Shown here: in pieces, positions 58,018-64,000 of the stretch
Position numbering within the stretch: the first letter of the stretch is position 1
How the letters are laid out: every line of letters starts with the position of its first letter
Origin: a virus
Reading direction: 5' to 3' (one strand)
Virus record (IMG/VR): IMGVR_UViG_3300018432_000001
Location: 62,001 to 126,000 of that record
Length of the DNA: 64,000 nucleotides
Program-made: the position numbers and the translations under genes
Notes under the pieces: model-generated
Seen by the model: only the letters and a program-made list of their open reading frames with translations
Database searches by the model: none
Told to the model about the DNA's origin: nothing

Positions 58018-58638
58018 ATGGCCAGTGTAGAGCCCGTGATGGTGTCGGCGTTGGAGCCGCACGCGTTCGCGCAGTGGTCGTTGGTGTTCAACCAGCAGAC
58101 CGAGGATCGCGGGGAGATGTCGATGCTGTCGACGTGCCATGAGGGGACGCATGGGATCTGGATGTTGAATGCTCAGGTGGGGCGGGCGTGGCCGGTGGCG
58201 TGGCCGTCCGTTCGGGGGAGTTTGCTGGCCGACATGAAGTTCATCGTCCCTCCTGGGGGTACTGGCGGTTACTCTGCGTTTTGGAGGAGCTATGTGCGTG
58301 CGATGTTCTATCCGCGTCTGCTGGATCATCTGCCCGCCTGCAGGGCACGAGGAGTGAAGGAGAATGCGATGCCGAGTATTTCGACGGTGGGGACGTTCGA
58401 GTTCGGCGGCCATGTGTATGCGGTGGAGTGGCATCCAGATGAGATCCGGGTGACCGATGCCGACGGCCAGGACGTGGCGTTCATGTCACTGAGTCGGGAT
58501 CTGCAGGTGGGGGAGGCGGTGCCAGCGCGGTCGGCGCCGTCGACGTTGCTGGACCGGCTGCGTCAGGGTGCGGTCGAGGTGTTGCGGTCGGCGGCGGGGC
58601 ACGATCGTGGGCCTTGGAGGCTGTCGAAGACGGCGTGA
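58018..58638 (+). CDS. Hypothetical protein, possible nested second product
   Basis: The product has 206 residues, with ATG 58018 after GAGAGGAAGG. The N-terminal 115 residues are mixed (HEGTHGIWMLNAQVGRAWPVAWP). The C-terminal 89 residues begin at an internal Met whose ATG (58369) has AAGGAG exactly six bases before it, and they form a small beta domain (STVGTFEFGGHVYAVEWHPDEIRVTDADG). The shorter protein may be made separately. No family is recognised. It is the first gene rightward from the XRE regulator. Confidence 0.6.
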   Translation: MASVEPVMVSALEPHAFAQWSLVFNQQTEDRGEMSMLSTCHEGTHGIWMLNAQVGRAWPVAWPSVRGSLLADMKFIVPPGGTGGYSAFWRSYVRAMFYPRLLDHLPACRARGVKENAMPSISTVGTFEFGGHVYAVEWHPDEIRVTDADGQDVAFMSLSRDLQVGEAVPARSAPSTLLDRLRQGAVEVLRSAAGHDRGPWRLSKTA

Positions 58639-58677
58639 GGTGACGAGTGGGTTCCTCATTTCGGGGGTGCTGCCGGG

Positions 58678-58683
58678 TAGGCT
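58678..58683 (+). promoter_or_regulatory. -10 hexamer of a leaderless promoter
   Basis: TAGGCT ends six bases before the ATG at 58690. No ribosome binding site is visible between them. Confidence 0.5.
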
Positions 58684-58689
58684 CACGCC

Positions 58690-59622
58690 ATGAATACGCA
58701 CAAATGCGAAATTAACGCCCAAATGGTGCATTCATGTCGGGTGCTGCTCGGTGCCCGCGCCGCCGGGTACCCCGACACCCCTGACAACTTCGACGCCCAG
58801 CACCTGGCCCACGGCCGCCGCATCAAACGCAGCCTCGACCTCGCCCACGCCTTCGCCACCCCCCGCCAGCTTCCCTTCGAGGACCGGCACGTGCACCTGT
58901 GGGCCCGGGGCCACCGTGCCGGGCGCGTGGTCCACAACTGGAAGCCCGTGGTCCGCTGGAAAGACGCCGAGACGCCCGCCGCCCGCGAGCGCTTCCGTCT
59001 CGCCGCCCGGCGCGTGCACCTCCTCGACCGCCAGGTGGCGATCATCCTCCACCACGAACCGGAGAACGACCTGGGCCAGCGCGGGGTCCGCAAGATCGCG
59101 GCCGGGACTCCCGAGGAGTACCGGCGCATGTGGGCCATCGTCCGGGAGGTGTTCGCCCAGGAGGGGGCCGACGACGTTGCCTGGGGCATGGCGTACATGA
59201 ACTACCCGAAGTGGGACTACGCCGTCGCGGACCTCTACCCCGGTGACGAGCTGGTCGACTGGGTCTGGTGCAACGCGTACGGGTCCCCCGAGCGGCCGGA
59301 TCTGGCCGAGAACCTCGCGCACTTCGCGAATCTGATGCGCGCCTTCGGCATCGGTGAGGGAAAGCCGTGGGGGGTTGCGGAGTGGAGCACTCCGGGGTTG
59401 CCCCTCGACCTGGCGGCCGACTACTTCGAGCAGGCGCGAGCGTTCCTCGACACGCCCGACGCCGATGCGTTCAAGGCGTGGATGGTGTTCGACTCGCCTG
59501 GAGCGGAAAACCGGTCGGACCTGCGGTTGGGTTTCGACGCTCAGGGGGACCGGGTGGAGGACAAGCTGGAGGCCTATCAGCGGTTCACGCGCCACCGGCG
59601 GTTCCAGTGCGCCGGGCGGTAA
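58690..59622 (+). CDS. GH26-like glycoside hydrolase
   Basis: The product has 310 residues. IILHHEPEND (Glu123) and WGVAEWSTPG (Glu231) fit the acid/base and nucleophile of family 26 clan A barrels. WAIVREVFAQEGADDVAWGMAYMNYP and DWVWCNAYGS fit the intervening strands. GH26 enzymes cut beta-mannans and related glycans. No signal peptide is seen. It might be a lysis enzyme, a capsule depolymerase or a cargo enzyme. It is the only clear glycan hydrolase in the window. It has its own promoter and terminator. Confidence 0.78.
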   Translation: MNTHKCEINAQMVHSCRVLLGARAAGYPDTPDNFDAQHLAHGRRIKRSLDLAHAFATPRQLPFEDRHVHLWARGHRAGRVVHNWKPVVRWKDAETPAARERFRLAARRVHLLDRQVAIILHHEPENDLGQRGVRKIAAGTPEEYRRMWAIVREVFAQEGADDVAWGMAYMNYPKWDYAVADLYPGDELVDWVWCNAYGSPERPDLAENLAHFANLMRAFGIGEGKPWGVAEWSTPGLPLDLAADYFEQARAFLDTPDADAFKAWMVFDSPGAENRSDLRLGFDAQGDRVEDKLEAYQRFTRHRRFQCAGR

Positions 59623-59717
59623 CATCAACACACATCCGATTCACTGAAGTTGCAGGGAATGGGGTTACCGAAGAAGCTCTGCAGGCGTTGAACTGTCGAG
59701 TGTTGCAAGATCGCTCC

Positions 59718-59744
59718 GGGGCCGCCACTGCCGCTGGCGGCCCC
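59718..59744. terminator. Bidirectional terminator hairpin
   Basis: GGGGCCGCCA and TGGCGGCCCC form a 10-bp stem between the convergent genes ending at 59622 and 59753. Confidence 0.75.
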
Positions 59745-59752
59745 ATCAACGT

Positions 59753-60157
59753 CTACCGCGTGCCGCCCAGCTCGCCGAGTTCACCGAGGATGTCACCGGT
59801 GATTCCCGGGCTCGGGCCGACGTAGTTCAGGCACACGCAGAGCACGGTGTGGTATCCGGTGATCGTTCCTTCGTCGTTCCACTGGTTGGGCTGCTGGAGC
59901 GGTTTGATGCAGGCGCCGCTGCGGTCGTGGAAGTTCGCGCCGTGCCCGCACTCGCAGATCGGCCGCTTCGCGTTCAGCCGGGCCTGTTCGAGTTCGAGCT
60001 TCTTCTTCTCCAACTCGAAGGCGCGCTTGAGCTGCGCCGCTTTGAGCTCGTGGCGGCCTTTGAACCGGGCGCCGGTGGAGGGACCCAGGATCATGGCCAG
60101 CACGACGATAGTTCAGAAGAAGCCTTCGGAGAAGATCGCGTCGATCAGCGGTTCCAC
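59753..60157 (-). pseudogene. Membrane-anchored Cys protein gene with an in-frame TGA
   Basis: A GTG at 60157 has GGAGG at good spacing and reads 14 residues (MEPLIDAIFSEGFF). It then meets TGA (60113-60115) and continues in the same frame for 119 residues. Without the stop, residues about 8-28 form one membrane segment, followed by a Lys/Glu-rich coiled coil (KAAQLKRAFELEKKKLELEQARLNAK) and a Cys domain (CECGHGANFHDRSGACIK, LCVCLNY). TGG to TGA is a single change, and Trp would fit the membrane segment. A truncated protein could restart at GTG 60103 or ATG 60094, but neither has a ribosome binding site. It could be a nonsense mutation, a sequencing error or read-through. Confidence 0.65.
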
Positions 60158-60209
60158 GGTCGGCCTCCGGGGGAGTGAGGTGTCATAATCATCTTTCTCG
60201 GGAGGGTGA

Positions 60210-60243
60210 GGGCCGCGCGGGTGAGGACACGGCCGCGCGGCCC
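60210..60243 (-). terminator. Terminator hairpin
   Basis: GGGCCGCGCGG and CCGCGCGGCCC make an 11-bp stem just past the stop of the gene at 60248. Confidence 0.75.
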
Positions 60244-60247
60244 GACA

Positions 60248-60781
60248 TCAGGATTCGACGCTGGCCGCTTCAGCAGCTTCCAGCTCCGCGATCTTAGCCT
60301 TGGCAAGCTTCTCGTTCTCCACCATGGCGTCCCACGCGGACAGCAGCTTCTCGCCGTCCAGCGCCTTCGGCTCGTAGGTGCGCAGATTGAAGCCGGTCAG
60401 GACGACCGGCCCGAACACCGGGGTGCCGTGCTGGAAGGGGGTGCGCGTCTCGTTCGCGATCAGCATGGCCGCGACCGCGTTGAACCGCTCGGGGTCGGCG
60501 CGGTGGTAGTCGGCGGTGTTGCAGAAGTACGCGTGCCCGCTGGCGCGGAACTTGAAGACCGTGTCGGCGTCGCCGCCGGTGACCTTGTCGAAGAACGCGA
60601 ACCAGTCCCGGTGGTCGTCGCCCAGGCCGACCTTGTCGCAGTCGTAGAGGGTGACGTGCCGTTCCAAGTCGATGACCATGATCGGGCGCGCAACGACCGC
60701 GAGGGTGTCGCGGAAGACGGGGTCGTCGATGGCCACCTGGCGCGTCGGCTCGGTCGCGGGGATTTCGGGGGTCTCAGACAT
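60248..60781 (-). CDS. Hypothetical protein downstream of the helicase
   Basis: The product has 177 residues. The ATG at 60781 overlaps the helicase stop by eight bases, so the two are coupled. An alpha/beta core (VVARPIMVIDLERHVTLYDCDKVGLGDDHRDWFAFFDKV) is followed by a helical C-terminus (LLSAWDAMVENEKLAKAKIAELEAAEA). No family is recognised. It may assist the helicase. Confidence 0.68.
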   Translation of the reverse strand: MSETPEIPATEPTRQVAIDDPVFRDTLAVVARPIMVIDLERHVTLYDCDKVGLGDDHRDWFAFFDKVTGGDADTVFKFRASGHAYFCNTADYHRADPERFNAVAAMLIANETRTPFQHGTPVFGPVVLTGFNLRTYEPKALDGEKLLSAWDAMVENEKLAKAKIAELEAAEAASVES

Positions 60782-62294
60782 GGTCGCCTGCTTTCTTGAG
60801 TTCACGTTGGTACCAGCGTTGCAGCTGGTCTTCGGTCGCCTCACCGGCGAGGTAGTCGTCGATCCAGGCGATGGCCTGGTCGTCGAGGTGCTGCTGGGCG
60901 CGGGTGACCGCGACGTAGCACAGCTGCAGCAAGGCGGGGTCCATCGGACGCAGCTTCCCTTCGCCGTCCAGTGACGGTTCGGGGAAGTCGGCGCCGATCT
61001 TGACCCGAGGGTACTGCAGGCCCTTGGCGCCGTGCCCGGTCATGACCGTCAGATCGACCGGTCCCTTGTCGGTGTCCTTGAACTGCTTGGCGATCTTCAG
61101 CAGCTGGGCGGCACCCCACTTCTCGACCAGGCGCACGAACACGGCCAGTTCACCGGCGGTCGGGTCGGACTCGACGTAGTGCAGCACCTCCCGCCAGGAG
61201 CCGAACGTCGCCAGCTCGGGGTAGTCGCATTGCAGTCCGGCCTGCAGGTCCAGGGCCGCTTTGCACATCTTCTTGATGTTGTCCGACACCCGCTTGGCCA
61301 TGCCGACACGCCGCCCGGCCACCAGCGCCGTGTGGGCGGCCTCGACGGCACCGGAGTTGGTGCGGCACAGGATGACGTCGGGCTCATGCAGGGGGCCGAC
61401 CGTTCCACCGTCGCCTCGGCCCCTCAGGCGCAGGTCGCAGTCGAGGGCGGCCAGCCACTGGTTGGCGCGGTCGGCGATGGCCGGACCGAACCGGAACGAT
61501 TCGGTGAGGCTCAGGCGCTGGTCGGCGGGCCACTTCGCGAGCGCGTCCTGGGCACCGCGCCAGGCGTACAGGGTCTGGTTGACGTCGCCGACGGCGATGA
61601 GTTGGCACTGCTGGCGGGTGAGGACGTCGAGCATGAGCGCGTCGATGTCCTGCCCTTCGTCGAGCATGATGAAGTTGACCTTGAGCTTGGGGTTCTTCAG
61701 TGCCCACATCTTCCGGTAGTGATCGTGGGTGAATTCGGCGCGGTCGGAGTGGGGGTCTTGCAGGTCGGTCCACATGGCTTTCGCGAACGGCAGCACGTGC
61801 GCTTTCAGCGCCTTGTGGGCGTCGGGGTCGATGCCCTCGACGGGGCCCACGTGCCAGGCGGTCAGCTCGCGGTCGGCCGAGCGCGCGAAGCGCTGCACCG
61901 CGAGCTTGGCGAGGATGGCGACGCCGATGGAGGTGATGGTGCGGTCGGGGGCCGGGGCGAACGGTTTCGTGCCGAACGCGTCGGCCAGCTGTGCGCCGTT
62001 GCGCCCGGTGTCCCGGCCGCTCCAGCGGCGCGCGTAGTGGCGGCCGACGTCCATGGCCACGCTGTGGCTGGTGTGGCATTCGACGGTGCCGGGGAAGTGT
62101 TGCTTCGCGTCGGCGCGGTTGTTCTTGCCGAACGCGATGTACAGGCCCATCTTCAGGCGCCGCTCTTTGGCTTGGGCGCCCAGCAGCAGTGTCGCGGTTT
62201 TACCGGTTCCGGCCAGGGCCTGCACGGCGACGTTCTTGCCTTCCTCGATCGCGGTGACGATCCGGTCCTGCTCATCGGTGGGCGTGAAGGTCAT
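60774..62294 (-). CDS. UvrD/FBH1-like superfamily 1 helicase
   Basis: The product has 506 residues. SF1 motifs stand in order: the Q/N-terminal region FTPTDEQDRIVTAIEEGKNVAVQALAGTGKTAT (Walker A AGTGKT), a Walker B variant MLDEGQDID, motif III VGDVNQTLYAWRGA, motif IV SFRFG, motif V VMTGHGAKGLQYPRV and motif VI YVAVTRA. It is shorter than UvrD (about 720 residues) and closest in style to FBH1-like helicases that strip recombinase from DNA. It should unwind DNA 3' to 5' in phage replication or recombination. Confidence 0.9.
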   Translation of the reverse strand: MTFTPTDEQDRIVTAIEEGKNVAVQALAGTGKTATLLLGAQAKERRLKMGLYIAFGKNNRADAKQHFPGTVECHTSHSVAMDVGRHYARRWSGRDTGRNGAQLADAFGTKPFAPAPDRTITSIGVAILAKLAVQRFARSADRELTAWHVGPVEGIDPDAHKALKAHVLPFAKAMWTDLQDPHSDRAEFTHDHYRKMWALKNPKLKVNFIMLDEGQDIDALMLDVLTRQQCQLIAVGDVNQTLYAWRGAQDALAKWPADQRLSLTESFRFGPAIADRANQWLAALDCDLRLRGRGDGGTVGPLHEPDVILCRTNSGAVEAAHTALVAGRRVGMAKRVSDNIKKMCKAALDLQAGLQCDYPELATFGSWREVLHYVESDPTAGELAVFVRLVEKWGAAQLLKIAKQFKDTDKGPVDLTVMTGHGAKGLQYPRVKIGADFPEPSLDGEGKLRPMDPALLQLCYVAVTRAQQHLDDQAIAWIDDYLAGEATEDQLQRWYQRELKKAGDHV

Positions 62295-62715
62295 CGGCTC
62301 CCTTTCTGCGGGCGGCGCGGCGCATTGACTGCTGCTGACATTGCAGCCGGTAGCGCAGCACCTGCAAGTCGGTGTAGGCCAGCTGGAGACGGTGCGTCGA
62401 GGGCGCCCACGCGCACCAGCGTTCAGCGCGCAGGTGCACGTGGGTGGCGTCGTGACGCGCGGACAGGCCCGAGCTGATACCGAAGAGGTAGCCGTTCTCG
62501 GGGCTGAACTGCCACACGCTGCAGAACCAGCGGGTGGCGTCGCGCAGGACGGCCAGGATCGGTGCGACCTCGGCGCGTTCGATCGACCAGGCGGCGCCGG
62601 TGCGCCGGAAGCGGTGCTCGGGCGTGCCGTCGGCCCCCAGGGGGGCGTGCAGAATGAAACTGGCGGGGCGCATTTCGGCGCTCCAGCCGCCCATGTCCGG
62701 CTTCGGGTCGATCAT
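62272..62715 (-). CDS. Hypothetical protein upstream of the helicase
   Basis: The product has 147 residues from ATG 62715 (AAGGA before it). A reading from 62736 is possible. The sequence is rich in Arg, Trp and Cys in the C-terminal half (RAERWCAWAPSTHRLQLAYTDLQVLRYRLQCQQQSMRRAARR). It overlaps the helicase start by 23 bases. No family is recognised. Confidence 0.6.
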   Translation of the reverse strand: MIDPKPDMGGWSAEMRPASFILHAPLGADGTPEHRFRRTGAAWSIERAEVAPILAVLRDATRWFCSVWQFSPENGYLFGISSGLSARHDATHVHLRAERWCAWAPSTHRLQLAYTDLQVLRYRLQCQQQSMRRAARRKGADDLHAHR

Positions 62716-62878
62716 GGTTCCTTGTCGTGGCCTCATGTGAATAGTTCAGCGTAGACCTACCCGGCAGCGAATGCGCGTTCGACTCGCTACCGAATGTGAG
62801 GATCGTTAGCGGCCAGCATAGCGGCCCACGGGGGACAAGGAAAGGGCCCCGGAGACACCCCCACCTCCGAGGCCCACG

Positions 62879-62952
62879 TCGGGCTGACAGGATTCGAACC
62901 TGCGACCCCCCGCTCCCAAAGCGGGTGCGCTACCAAACTGCGCCACAGCCCG
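62879..62952 (-). tRNA. tRNA-Pro (TGG)
   Basis: This 74-base tRNA has acceptor CGGGCTG/CAGCCCG, anticodon stem CCCGC/GCGGG around TTTGGGA, a canonical T arm (GTTCGAATC) and discriminator A. No CCA is encoded. Confidence 0.95.
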
Positions 62953-62993
62953 GAAGGCGCCAGCGTGCGGGCGCTGGCGCCGGTCCCTGCGAG

Positions 62994-63064
62994 AGCCCTC
63001 GCGGGGAATCGAACTCCGGTCGCTCGCTTACGAGGCGAGTGCTCTGCCACTGAGCTACAAGGGC
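62994..63064 (-). tRNA. tRNA-Thr (CGT)
   Basis: This 71-base tRNA has acceptor GCCCTTG/CGAGGGC, and anticodon stem CTCGC/GCGAG around CTCGTAA. The T stem has one mismatch. The discriminator is T. Confidence 0.92.
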
Positions 63065-63065
63065 G

Positions 63066-63138
63066 AGCGGCAACCGGGGATCGAACCCGAGACCTTCTGG
63101 TTGGAAGCCAGACGCTCTACCAGCTGAGCTACTGCCGC
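63066..63138 (-). tRNA. tRNA-Gly (TCC)
   Basis: This 73-base tRNA has acceptor GCGGCAG/TTGCCGC, and anticodon stem TCTGG/CCAGA around CTTCCAA. It lies one base from the tRNA-Thr, so the two are processed from one transcript. Confidence 0.94.
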
Positions 63139-63139
63139 G

Positions 63140-63212
63140 TGCCCAAGGCAGGATTCGAACCTGCAACCTTCCGGTCCGGAACCGGATGCTCTGTCCGTTG
63201 AGCTACCTGGGC
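63140..63212 (-). tRNA. tRNA-Arg (CCG)
   Basis: This 73-base tRNA has acceptor GCCCAGG/CTTGGGC, anticodon stem TCCGG/CCGGA around TTCCGGA, and discriminator A. It is one base from the tRNA-Gly. Confidence 0.94.
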
Positions 63213-63315
63213 ATTGTGTACAGCAGTTCCGGCTGCTGCACTGCTTCCCTTTCACGCCCTACCGCCGGAGCAGCTTTGCGGCAGTACCGCTGTGCGAGCC
63301 CAAGGAGCCGGGCCG

Positions 63316-63389
63316 TACCCAGGGTGGGACTTGAACCCACACTGTGCGGTGTTTGAAGCCGCTGCCTCTGCCGATTGGGCTACCCGGGC
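63316..63389 (-). tRNA. Atypical tRNA, anticodon CAA or UCA
   Basis: This 74-base tRNA has acceptor GCCCGGG/CCTGGGT with two G-T pairs and a normal T arm (GTGGG/CCCAC). The strict fold gives anticodon stem GCGGC/ACCGC with a C-A mismatch, loop TTCAAAC and anticodon CAA (Leu), yet the variable arm is short, unlike tRNA-Leu. One base over, the loop reads CTTCAAA, a canonical loop with anticodon UCA, which would read UGA, but only GCGG/CCGC then pairs. The stem resembles that of tRNA-Trp. Confidence 0.75.
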
Positions 63390-63435
63390 GTGTTCCTCTA
63401 CTGTCACCGTCACCCTACGCGATGCGGCGGTGGTG

Positions 63436-63507
63436 TGCTCAGGGAGGGATTTGAACCCCCAACCCTCGGTATGTGACACCGATGCGCTGCCATTGCGCCA
63501 CCCGAGC
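63436..63507 (-). tRNA. tRNA-Val (CAC)
   Basis: This 72-base tRNA has acceptor GCTCGGG/CCTGAGC, and anticodon stem TCGGT/ACCGA around GTCACAT. The loop has G32 and T38, which is unusual. The discriminator is A. Confidence 0.9.
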
Positions 63508-63649
63508 CGGTCGCGGCCGGTCGCGCGCCGCCTGCTCACCATACCGCTCGTGGGTGCCAGCACCAACAGGTTTTTGGTGGGGCGCAACGGGTCGAAGGTT
63601 GCGCCCCGGATAGAGAAAGGCGATCCCACTGTAGCAGCAGGAAGCGCCG

Positions 63650-63931
63650 CTACAGCCGCTGCTGTTGCTGCTGTTGCTGCGCGATGAGCGCGGTGTTCGC
63701 GGCGGTGTTCTTCAGGTTGATGTCCTGGTTGGCCTCGCGCACCAGGCGGCTCATGCGGAACATGTCGACGAACCACAGGATGAACAGGCCGCCGAAGGAG
63801 ACGCTGTACTTCACGCCGCGCGACGTGTCGCCCAGGTAGTAGTGGTGGGCGCCGACCCAGCCGAGAGTCCAGTACCACAGGTAGGCGCGGCCAAGGGTCT
63901 TGTTCTTCTGGTAGCCGTGAACGGGGGGCAT
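63650..63931 (-). CDS. TM2-domain membrane protein
   Basis: The product has 93 residues. YLWYWTLGWVGAHHYYLGDTSRGVKYSVSFGGLFILWFVDMFRM is a TM2 domain: two membrane helices joined by a short polar turn, with the GAHRFYLG-like motif. The tail is a helix ending in a run of Gln (AQQQQQQQ) encoded by CAG/CAA repeats, prone to length change. Function in phage is unknown. It lies upstream of the tRNA cluster on the same strand. Confidence 0.85.
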   Translation of the reverse strand: MPPVHGYQKNKTLGRAYLWYWTLGWVGAHHYYLGDTSRGVKYSVSFGGLFILWFVDMFRMSRLVREANQDINLKNTAANTALIAQQQQQQQRL

Positions 63932-64000
63932 AAGAGCTCCTTCAGAGGGGCGCCGGGGCGCGGTGAGATTGTTTCACCCATGGTACGACCGAGGGCCGCC

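Noticed and set aside
63316-63389. Selenocysteine tRNA
   Set aside because: The UCA reading could suggest it, but the acceptor is 7 bp and the variable arm is short. Selenocysteine tRNAs are longer, with an extended acceptor and long variable arm.

Overview
This window is most of the genome of a tailed, siphovirus-like bacteriophage of a high-GC actinobacterium. The evidence is a large terminase, portal, capsid maturation protease, HK97-type capsid, major tail tube, 1262-residue tape measure, tail tip and fibre genes, eight tRNA genes and dozens of small genes joined by ATGA, GTGA or TGATG overlaps. An actinobacterial host (Streptomyces or Streptosporangiales-like) is inferred from high GC, frequent GTG starts, likely leaderless promoters and host-type families (an XRE regulator with TPR repeats, a DUF6879-like protein). 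No integrase was seen. A ParA plus ribbon-helix-helix pair suggests that the lysogen, if there is one, is kept as a plasmid. The left edge cuts a gene, so the genome continues outside the window.

Layout: 1-719 holds two rightward genes. 716-8608 is a leftward arm with the terminase, a tRNA-Tyr, a HIT protein, an alpha/beta hydrolase, a DUF6879-like protein and small genes. 8749-34953 is the rightward virion operon: membrane protein, portal, protease, capsid, tail tube, a block of PKD and fibronectin III proteins, fibre, head-tail connectors, two tail-assembly ORFs, tape measure and tail tip. 35003-36495 is the leftward partition locus. 36668-40350 holds two tandem paralogous fibre genes. 40408-54573 is a leftward early/accessory arm with a Cas4/RecB-like nuclease, a RecA/Sak4-like ATPase, SSB, a toxin-antitoxin pair, a RusA-like resolvase, a sulfotransferase and many small orphans. 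54855-59622 is mostly rightward: a putative replication initiator with an origin-like repeat cluster inside it, small genes and a GH26-like hydrolase, with the leftward XRE-TPR regulator between. 59753-63931 is leftward: a gene with an in-frame TGA, a UvrD/FBH1-like helicase, six tRNAs and a TM2 protein.

Regulation: a near-identical element (TGTCCG, then W, then TTTAT) occurs eight times, always on the plus strand and always outside coding sequence, ahead of virion genes and once ahead of a gene-free stretch dense in hairpins (4236-4550). I read it as the late control element. Many accessory genes instead have a -10-like hexamer 6-7 bases before the start codon, suggesting leaderless transcripts. 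Strong hairpins separate most transcription units.

Most worth a second look: the structured candidate RNA beside the terminase; the repeated late element; inverted repeats followed by an A-rich tract inside the initiator gene, arranged as in lambda O; and an in-frame TGA in a small membrane-protein gene in the same genome as an odd tRNA whose anticodon could be read as CAA or UCA. No database search was possible. Family names rest on recognised motifs and gene order.
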